DNA from: Lachnospiraceae bacterium | Lineage (GTDB): Bacteria > Bacillota > Clostridia > Lachnospirales > Lachnospiraceae | Reading direction: 5' to 3' | Assembly (NCBI GenBank): GCA_017475845.1 | Contig: JAFVEU010000184.1 | Coordinates: 1 to 18,564, forward strand | DNA length: 18,564 nt | Shown here: positions 1-5,844 of the stretch, one piece after another | Position numbering within the stretch: the first letter of the stretch is position 1 | Layout of the letters: each line of letters starts with the position of its first letter | Position numbers and translations under genes: made by a program | The notes under the pieces: model-generated | The model's database searches: none | Seen by the model: only the letters and a program-made list of their open reading frames with translations | What the model was told of the DNA's origin: nothing

Positions 1-1008
1 GAGCCCGGTGAGTTTACTTATGATTCCTCCACAGAGCCGTCTATCTTCAGCGGAAATCTTGGAAAGGGAATAATTGACTCCTTTAAGAACGTGGGCAAGC
101 GTTTCACCTTTGGCGGAGATGCTCCCAAGGATCAGAGGATCTATTTTGTAAATATCAAGGAGATCATCGGAAATAAATACGGTACGGCAAGTCCCGTGCC
201 CTTCAGGGTAGTTGATAATAATATCGGTCTGGACATCGATATTTCCGTTAAGTGCTTCGGTGAGTATTCATACAGGATCACGGATCCCGTTCTTTTCTAC
301 ACCAATGTATGCGGAAATGTTACCGACCAGTATGAGAGGGAAGAGATCGATTCCCAGCTGAAGTCAGAGCTTCTGACGGCCCTGCAGCCCGCTTTCGCGC
401 AGATCTCAGCAAAGGGCGTGCGTTACAGCGAGGTTCCCGGACATACAAACGAGATCGCGGATGCTTTAAATGAGATCCTTTCTAAGAAGTGGTCCGAGCA
501 CAGGGGAATAAGCATTGCCTCCTTCGGTGTATCTTCCATCAAGGCTGATGAAGAAGATGAGAAGATGATCAAAGAGGCACAGAGGAATGCCATCAACAGG
601 AACCCCAACATGGCAGCAGCTACACTGGTCAGCGCACAGGCACAGGCTATGCAGGATGCAGCCAACAACCAGGGCGCAGGCGGCGCTATGTTCGGTTTCG
701 CAGGCATGAATATGGCTCAGAACGCAGGCGGCATGAACGCAAGCCAGCTCTTCGGCATGGGCGCGGCACAGGGACAGCCGGCTCCCGGAGCAGCTCCCGC
801 AGCGGCTCCTGCAGCAGCACCGGCAGCAGCTCCCACAGCAGGCGGATGGATCTGTCCGGACTGCAATACACAGAATACGGGCAAATTCTGCACCAACTGC
901 GGAAAACCCGCACCGGCACCTGCTGAAAGTGCAGCATGGTTCTGCCCTGACTGCGGCACAAAGAACGAAGGCAAGTTCTGCACCAACTGTGGTCACGCAA
1001 AACCGTAA
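1..1008 (+). CDS. SPFH-domain protein with two C-terminal zinc ribbons (5'-truncated)
   Basis: The frame is open from base 1, so the true start lies upstream; 335 residues are visible. The first ~180 residues read as the later part of an SPFH (band 7-like) domain of the kind annotated 'virion core protein'/YdjL-like, ending in a charged helix (DEEDEKMIKEAQRNAI). An Ala/Gln/Gly/Met-rich stretch and an Ala-Pro linker follow. Then come two near-identical rubredoxin-like zinc ribbons, CPDCNTQNTGKFCTNCGK and CPDCGTKNEGKFCTNCG, each with two CxxC knuckles. SPFH proteins form membrane-associated oligomeric scaffolds; the ribbons may bind zinc and mediate protein contacts. No membrane segment is visible in this part. 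A GTG at 91 is in frame but not a plausible start, because the conserved domain is already under way. A terminator follows directly. The family call is from recognition of the sequence; cellular role is not known. Confidence 0.8.
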   Translation, partial: EPGEFTYDSSTEPSIFSGNLGKGIIDSFKNVGKRFTFGGDAPKDQRIYFVNIKEIIGNKYGTASPVPFRVVDNNIGLDIDISVKCFGEYSYRITDPVLFYTNVCGNVTDQYEREEIDSQLKSELLTALQPAFAQISAKGVRYSEVPGHTNEIADALNEILSKKWSEHRGISIASFGVSSIKADEEDEKMIKEAQRNAINRNPNMAAATLVSAQAQAMQDAANNQGAGGAMFGFAGMNMAQNAGGMNASQLFGMGAAQGQPAPGAAPAAAPAAAPAAAPTAGGWICPDCNTQNTGKFCTNCGKPAPAPAESAAWFCPDCGTKNEGKFCTNCGHAKP

Positions 1009-1027
1009 TATCCGTTCAGTCATCAGG

Positions 1028-1062
1028 ATCCCCGGGAACGGTAACAGCTCCCGGGGATTTTT
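1028..1062 (+). terminator. Intrinsic terminator after the SPFH gene
   Basis: A perfect 10-bp stem, ATCCCCGGGA at 1028-1037 and TCCCGGGGAT at 1049-1058, has an 11-nt loop and runs into five T residues. It lies 20 bp after the stop codon of the SPFH gene and separates it from the next gene. Confidence 0.9.
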
Positions 1063-1159
1063 GTTTATCGCAGGGGCCGCGGGAGGATGCCTTTCCGGTG
1101 AGGAATGAAGCGGACTCTAATGGCGTGGCTCCTTATCATACCGGAGGAGGACAGATAAA

Positions 1160-4033
1160 ATGAGAAGAACCTTTTATTCTATATTGCTGGCGTTTCTGCT
1201 TTTTATTTATCCTGCCTGTAATGTGGTCTGTGCATCGGAGGCCGTTATAATAGGGGATGACGATGATGACGCCGACGACGGTGACGACACCGATGACGAC
1301 GACGATGACGAAGATGACGACGAAGGTGATGATGACGACGGCGATGACGACGCCGGTGATGATCCGGAGGAGGATCCCCTGCCGGATGATCCTGAACCCT
1401 ATGAGACGGTAGAGGTCAGGGGATATAATTACGGCTATGATGAGGGTAAGAAGGACGGAGTCTTTGACAGCGGCTTAAGCGGCAACAGCCCGGGACAGAG
1501 GGCATATCAGGTCAACGACCCGGAGAGTCTCTATTCCACCATAACCGATCCCGGGTGTACTGAAAGTGAGAATAAGCGCATTGGCTATCCCAGACAGTTT
1601 CTGCCGGTTTCCGCTGACGGGCTCGATGCCTATCTGATCTACGCCGGAAAGTGGCAGGAAGGCTACCGGGACGGCTACAGCTACGGTGTGGGAGAAGGAG
1701 CGGAAGAAGGCTGGTATGAAAAGGGCTATGTTTTCGGCTGTCTGGATGCGAGAAATGACCTGTACGACCCGGAAGCCGAACACGGGGAAGACGACAGGGT
1801 GGTCAGGAACGGTTATTACGAACCGGACCATGAAGACAGTCTTTATCATACCCTGCAGGGAAAATACGGCGATGCCTACAGAGCCGGTTATGATGCGGGC
1901 TGGAAGGACGGTCTGGACAGCTTTACCAGTGATGTGGATTACGGCAGCGCTGTTTTTGACCCCTGGAGGATCACCACCTGCCCCGGGAACTGGGATACGT
2001 CGGAGCGTTTAATGGTCCAGACGGACATGGAGCTTACCAATGCATATTACGGGGTGGAGGAAGATTCCTTCATGGATTATGAGGGGGATTATCTCAGCGG
2101 CTTTGCGGCTGCCTGTTCACCCTTTGCCTGGTATTTTTCCGAAGACAGTACCTATATCCGTGACGGTGAAGTGATAAACAGAAAAGATGAGTCCTTGATA
2201 CAGGGCGTTAATACCGGGATCGCCGACAGTGAAAACTGGCTCTACAGGGCAGTTGATGCCGGAGACGGCCTTTATCTCCTTATCCGTTACAGAGTGGGGA
2301 GCATGGCTGATTACCGGAATTTCAAGGTCCGCCGGTTTTATTATACGAGAGAGAATGGTGACAGCGGCGCCCTTATGAGAGAATGTATCACCGATCATAT
2401 CAATGATTACTATAACGGAAATGAGTCTGTGGTGGCCTATGATTCCCGGAAGATCGTGGACATGGAGAGGAAGGTCATAGACGGAGAAGAAAAGACCGGA
2501 AAGAACACTAAGGGGAAACGCCGGGAGATATGCGCCGAAGGGGTGCTGGTACAATGGGAAAAGGGTAAGGCCGCCGGGTATCTGGGAAAGATCGACCTTA
2601 AAGCATATGCAAAGAATAACGTACATGCCAGCGTTTCCGGTGATAACATGCTGTATCTGGGAGACCGTTATATAAACGGCTGTGAGATAGGTAAGAATGA
2701 GCGTTATTACAGGGTTTCAAGGGACGAGTCATTGGATGACAGCGGAGAAAGAAAGGAAAAGCTGGAAAAGGTGACCTTTGCAGGCACAAAGTCCGTGGGG
2801 AAGCTTTCCAAAGAGGATAATGAGCTGTATTCCGGGGAAGGCCCTTCATTTACCTTAAAGATCAGGAGACTGGATAAGGGGATCGCCGGATACAAAAAAG
2901 CCGTCAATGCTGCCCTTAAGGATCAGGTCTTTAATTTTGAGATAGCCAGGGTAAAGATAAGCAGGGAGGAAGAGGAGGAAAGGGAAGAGGAATTCTCTTC
3001 TTACTCGAAGCGGTTTACTCTGAGATCGCCTGTTGCGTCCAGGGTGGAAGAGCTTAAGCCCGAAGCTCCGAGGCGCAGGGATTATGAGGATTACGACAGC
3101 TTCATGGAAGCGGTAAAGAAATACGAAGAGGGCTTAAAGGCACTGAATGACTATTATGCTTCCGATGAATTTAAGACCGGCTTCTTAAAGGAATTGCAGG
3201 AAGCGAGAAAGAAGTACATGGAGGAATACAGGTCCCTTGTATCGAAGTACGGCAGCAAAATGGGGGCCTACGGTAAATATGTCACGGAGAATATCCTTCC
3301 CGAATATGTGGATTACACCTATAAGAAAAAGTATTCAGAGGATTATTTTAAGGACGGGAATAAGGACGGGACCGTAAGCCGGATCGAGCAGTGGGAGTAC
3401 GACAATCTCTACGGGCCTTTTGCCCTTGATGACCCGGACCACTATAATTTCAACGGCAAATTCGATAACGGGGAGAATATCCTGCCGGATCCGGAGGCCT
3501 ATAATGCGGATTACGGGACCCTTCCCGACTTTGATGATGTGAACTGGATCGTGGACGGCTATTATGTTGCCGATACCGTGATCTTCCTGGATGATGCTTC
3601 AGCGGGGGATTTTAAGGGGATGAAAGCGGCTCCCTATGCGGAACCTCCCGTGTTTAACGAGTATCTGTATACCCTGAACGGAGATGTAAGGCTTTCTTTG
3701 GGGAAGCTTAAGACAGTGAAGAAAAAGGAAGAGAGGCGGCTTAAGATACGGCCTTCCTTCGTGTTTTACATGGGGGAGGACAGCGACGGGGAATACACCC
3801 GGGTTTCAAAACGGAGCATAAAGATCTCCGGAACCGGAAAAAACTTAAGTCTCAGAGATAAAATGGTGGCGGATCAGCCAATACTCTTACTTCACGGGGA
3901 AAACGACTTTGAAGGGGATATAGCGATCCGGCTCCGTGCCTCCGGAGAGGCGGGCTACGGCATATGGCGGGATGAAGGCAATAATTACATAGATTCCCTC
4001 TGTCCGGAAAGCATCCTGTCAGGGGATCCCTGA
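1160..4033 (+). CDS. Large secreted acidic protein with Asp tract, GX3G repeats and EF-hand loop
   Basis: I do not recognise this 957-residue protein as a named family. It starts with a signal peptide (MRRTFYSILLAFLLFIYP...; likely cleavage after VCA, about residue 26), so it is probably exported. Residues 33-68 hold 27 Asp. Three blocks of Gly-aromatic/Gly-x3-Gly repeats follow near residues 88-103, 168-192 and 237-251 (e.g. AYRAGYDAGWKDG), similar in rhythm to Yae1-type GX3 repeats. The middle is highly charged (EEEEEREEE; a helical Lys/Glu/Tyr-rich segment about residues 640-720). A canonical EF-hand loop, DGNKDGTVSRIE, lies at 732-743, with a second calcium-loop-like segment at 758-772 (NFNGKFDNGE). 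No C-terminal anchor or sorting motif is seen. The start is fixed by GGAGGAGG nine bases upstream. Calcium binding at the cell surface is an inference; substrate and partner are unknown. Confidence 0.8.
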   Translation: MRRTFYSILLAFLLFIYPACNVVCASEAVIIGDDDDDADDGDDTDDDDDDEDDDEGDDDDGDDDAGDDPEEDPLPDDPEPYETVEVRGYNYGYDEGKKDGVFDSGLSGNSPGQRAYQVNDPESLYSTITDPGCTESENKRIGYPRQFLPVSADGLDAYLIYAGKWQEGYRDGYSYGVGEGAEEGWYEKGYVFGCLDARNDLYDPEAEHGEDDRVVRNGYYEPDHEDSLYHTLQGKYGDAYRAGYDAGWKDGLDSFTSDVDYGSAVFDPWRITTCPGNWDTSERLMVQTDMELTNAYYGVEEDSFMDYEGDYLSGFAAACSPFAWYFSEDSTYIRDGEVINRKDESLIQGVNTGIADSENWLYRAVDAGDGLYLLIRYRVGSMADYRNFKVRRFYYTRENGDSGALMRECITDHINDYYNGNESVVAYDSRKIVDMERKVIDGEEKTGKNTKGKRREICAEGVLVQWEKGKAAGYLGKIDLKAYAKNNVHASVSGDNMLYLGDRYINGCEIGKNERYYRVSRDESLDDSGERKEKLEKVTFAGTKSVGKLSKEDNELYSGEGPSFTLKIRRLDKGIAGYKKAVNAALKDQVFNFEIARVKISREEEEEREEEFSSYSKRFTLRSPVASRVEELKPEAPRRRDYEDYDSFMEAVKKYEEGLKALNDYYASDEFKTGFLKELQEARKKYMEEYRSLVSKYGSKMGAYGKYVTENILPEYVDYTYKKKYSEDYFKDGNKDGTVSRIEQWEYDNLYGPFALDDPDHYNFNGKFDNGENILPDPEAYNADYGTLPDFDDVNWIVDGYYVADTVIFLDDASAGDFKGMKAAPYAEPPVFNEYLYTLNGDVRLSLGKLKTVKKKEERRLKIRPSFVFYMGEDSDGEYTRVSKRSIKISGTGKNLSLRDKMVADQPILLLHGENDFEGDIAIRLRASGEAGYGIWRDEGNNYIDSLCPESILSGDP
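1256..1363 (+). repeat. Low-complexity GAY (Asp) codon tract
   Basis: Thirty-six consecutive codons, 27 of them GAT or GAC, form an imperfect trinucleotide repeat just after the signal peptide of the secreted protein. GAT and GAC are mixed, so the DNA is not a pure microsatellite, which suggests the acidic tract is maintained at protein level. It could still vary in length between strains by slippage. Confidence 0.8.
4019..4033. other. 15-bp convergent gene overlap that is itself a hairpin
   Basis: The secreted-protein gene (plus) and rsmA (minus) end tail to tail and share exactly these 15 bases. The overlap is an inverted repeat: TCAGGG, loop GAT, then CCCTGA after one offset base, giving a 6-bp stem with a 3-nt loop. 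Each gene's TGA stop forms the outer end of one arm. There is no T-run on either side, so it is not a standard intrinsic terminator. Confidence 0.75.
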
Positions 4034-4900
4034 GCTCCCGCTATCTAAGATCAGATCCGAAAGCCGGGCAAAGTCGTTAAGGGAGAGCTGTTCACCCCGG
4101 ACCATAGGGCTCAAACCCATTTTTTCAAGGGCAGAGACCGTGGTTTCAGCCAAACAGCCGGACAGCCCCGAGTTTTTAAGACCGTTTACCAGGGTTTTCC
4201 TTCTCTGGTTAAAGGAAGCCCTGATGATATCAAACATAAACCCTTCGTCCCGCACATTGACGGGAGGGGTTTCCCGGAGGGTAAGATTCATGACGGCGGA
4301 GGAGACCTTCGGATTCGGGATAAAGGATGAAGGGGGAACGTCCAGCACTTTTTTTACCTCCGTATAGTACTGTACCGCAAGGGACAGGGCCCCGTAGGTC
4401 TTTTTCCCGGGAGGGGAGATCATCCGGTCAGCCACCTCCTTCTGTACCATGACCGTAAGGCTTATGATCGGAGCCTTCGACTCCAAAAGCCCCATTATTA
4501 TGGGAGTAGTGATGTAATAGGGCAGATTTGCCACTACCTTTAAGGGTTTTCCCGAATTCTTTTCTTCGGCCACAGCGGAGATGTCGGTTTTCAGGATATC
4601 TTCGTTTATTATGGTCAGGTTGTCATATTCCTTAAGGGAATCCTTCAGGGCGGGGATCAGCTTTTTATCGATCTCCACCGCGCAGACCTCCCGGGCGTTC
4701 TCGCAGAGGAGAGAGGTCATGCTGCCTGTACCCGGGCCTATTTCCAGCACCATGTCCTCCTTTGTGACGTCTGCAGCGGCCACAATACCCCTTAAGATGC
4801 CTTCATCTATAAGGAAGTTCTGGCCGAAACGCTTGCTGGGACGGATATCGTATTTTTTCATGATGGCAGAGGTTCTGCCGGATATGGTATTTTTATTCAT
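4019..4900 (-). CDS. rsmA: 16S rRNA (adenine(1518)-N6/adenine(1519)-N6)-dimethyltransferase
   Basis: RsmA/KsgA uses S-adenosylmethionine to dimethylate two adjacent adenines in the 3' terminal hairpin of 16S rRNA, late in small-subunit assembly. Visible motifs are KRFGQNFLID near the N terminus, SAM motif I VLEIGPGTGSMTSLL, the acidic EIDKK of motif II, catalytic NLPYY (VVANLPYYITTPI) and the C-terminal FNQRRKTLVNGLK. I chose ATG at 4900 (293 residues, MNKNTISGRTSAIMKKYDIRP), because it matches the length and N terminus of Bacillus KsgA; ATGs at 4912 and 4909 are also in frame. The open frame continues to 5074, but that part runs across the tatD start and is not family-like. A sigma-A-like promoter lies immediately upstream. 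The gene diverges from tatD and overlaps the converging neighbour by 15 bp. Confidence 0.93.
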   Translation of the reverse strand: MNKNTISGRTSAIMKKYDIRPSKRFGQNFLIDEGILRGIVAAADVTKEDMVLEIGPGTGSMTSLLCENAREVCAVEIDKKLIPALKDSLKEYDNLTIINEDILKTDISAVAEEKNSGKPLKVVANLPYYITTPIIMGLLESKAPIISLTVMVQKEVADRMISPPGKKTYGALSLAVQYYTEVKKVLDVPPSSFIPNPKVSSAVMNLTLRETPPVNVRDEGFMFDIIRASFNQRRKTLVNGLKNSGLSGCLAETTVSALEKMGLSPMVRGEQLSLNDFARLSDLILDSGSSGIP

Positions 4901-4907
4901 GGTCTTC

Positions 4908-4936
4908 ATCATAAGATATCTTTTGCCCACGGTCAA
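4908..4936 (-). promoter_or_regulatory. Sigma-A promoter of rsmA, apparently leaderless
   Basis: On the minus strand, TTGACC (4936-4931), a 17-bp spacer and TATGAT (4913-4908) form a near-consensus promoter. Initiation 7 bases after the -10 would fall on the A of the ATG at 4900. No ribosome-binding sequence lies between promoter and ATG. The -10 box overlaps the alternative ATG codons at 4912/4909, which makes those starts unlikely if this promoter is the one used. Confidence 0.65.
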
Positions 4937-4975
4937 AACATTTTTATCTCCATAAGAGAAAGGATGGTTTTTCCT

Positions 4976-5749
4976 ATGAATATCTTCGACACACATGCCC
5001 ACTATGATGACGCTTCCTATGACGGGGACAGGGATCAGGTCATAGAGGCGGTACGGGCAGCGGGAGTAAAGCACTTCGTGAATATTTCGGCTGACCTTGC
5101 CTCCCTTAAGGGTACCCTAAACATACTGGATAAATATCCCGAAAGCTACGGAACTCTCGGTATCCACCCTTCCGAAGTGAGAGATCTTGATGAGTCCGTT
5201 ATGGAAGAGATAGCCGAAAAGACCCGTAATAATGACAGGATAGTGGCAATTGGTGAGATTGGCCTTGATTACTGGGATGAGGGACCGGATAAAGAGAGCC
5301 AGGCCTTCTGGTTCAGGCGGCAGCTGGATCTGGCAAGAGAGCTCGGTAAGCCGGTGGTGATCCATTCCAGGGATGCGGTGCAGGACACCTACGATATCCT
5401 TTCCGAGAAACACGCGGAGGACATGGGTGGTGTGATCCACTGCTTTTCCGCGTCCGCGGAAATGGCAAAGCTCTACGTGAAAAAGGGCTATTTTATCGGC
5501 ATCGGGGGAGTGGTGACCTTTAAGAACGCAAAGACCTTAAGGGAGGTTACGGAGTGTGTACCTCTTGAAAATATAGTGCTTGAAACGGACTGTCCCTATC
5601 TGGCCCCGGTTCCCTTCCGGGGAAAAAGGAACCATTCGGGCAATCTTACCCTTGTGGCGGAAAAGATCGCGGAGATAAAGGGGATCTCAGCAGAGAAAGT
5701 GTGCAGTGCCACATATGAGAACGCCTTAAAACTCTACCGCCTTAAGTAG
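4976..5749 (+). CDS. tatD: TatD-family metal-dependent hydrolase (DNase)
   Basis: TatD proteins are TIM-barrel metallohydrolases of the amidohydrolase superfamily with Mg-dependent 3'-5' exonuclease activity in the cytoplasm. The metal-binding and catalytic signatures are in order: DTHAHYDD (His7, His9), GIHPSE, AIGEIGLDYW, VIHSRDA, GVIHCFSAS and LETDCPYLAP. At 257 residues it is full length. I start at ATG 4976 (MNIFDTHAHYDD), the usual family start; ATG 4964 adds four residues but has its AAAGG directly against the codon. It diverges from rsmA, although in many Firmicutes tatD, rnmV and ksgA run in the same direction; no rnmV is present here. A likely terminator overlaps its stop codon. Confidence 0.93.
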   Translation: MNIFDTHAHYDDASYDGDRDQVIEAVRAAGVKHFVNISADLASLKGTLNILDKYPESYGTLGIHPSEVRDLDESVMEEIAEKTRNNDRIVAIGEIGLDYWDEGPDKESQAFWFRRQLDLARELGKPVVIHSRDAVQDTYDILSEKHAEDMGGVIHCFSASAEMAKLYVKKGYFIGIGGVVTFKNAKTLREVTECVPLENIVLETDCPYLAPVPFRGKRNHSGNLTLVAEKIAEIKGISAEKVCSATYENALKLYRLK

Positions 5750-5765
5750 TACCGGCCGGTTTTTT
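5736..5765 (+). terminator. Probable intrinsic terminator overlapping the tatD stop
   Basis: ACCGCC at 5736-5741 can pair with GGCCGGT at 5754-5760 (one bulged C) around a 12-nt loop, followed by a run of six T. The tatD stop codon is inside the loop. The stem is short and bulged, so strength is uncertain. Confidence 0.5.
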
Positions 5766-5771
5766 GCGGTT

Positions 5772-5800
5772 TTGACACTATTACGGCTCTGTGCTATTCT
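5772..5800 (+). promoter_or_regulatory. Sigma-A promoter of the TPR/glgB operon
   Basis: A perfect TTGACA at 5772-5777, a 17-bp spacer and TATTCT at 5795-5800 lie 45 bp before the GTG start at 5845. Initiation near 5807 would leave a leader of about 38 nt that contains the 8-bp palindrome TTGCGCAA (5819-5826). Confidence 0.8.
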
Positions 5801-5844
5801 AATATAGACTATGCGTAGTTGCGCAAAATTCGGGGTAATAATCA

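Noticed and set aside
466..1023. 185-residue Cys-rich minus-strand open frame
   Set aside because: It is the shadow of the Ala/Pro linker and zinc ribbons of the SPFH gene; no ribosome site or family.
4913..5074. N-terminal extension of rsmA to 5074
   Set aside because: It would cross the tatD start and the rsmA promoter, and exceeds the KsgA family length.
5493..5522. Minus-strand GCCGATAA with TAAA upstream, resembling a sigma-28 promoter
   Set aside because: The spacer is 18 bp, outside the usual 14-16, and it lies inside tatD with no gene on the minus strand placed to use it.
5751..5760. Perfect 10-bp palindrome ACCGGCCGGT as a terminator stem
   Set aside because: It has no room for a loop; the alternative stem from 5736 explains the T-run better.
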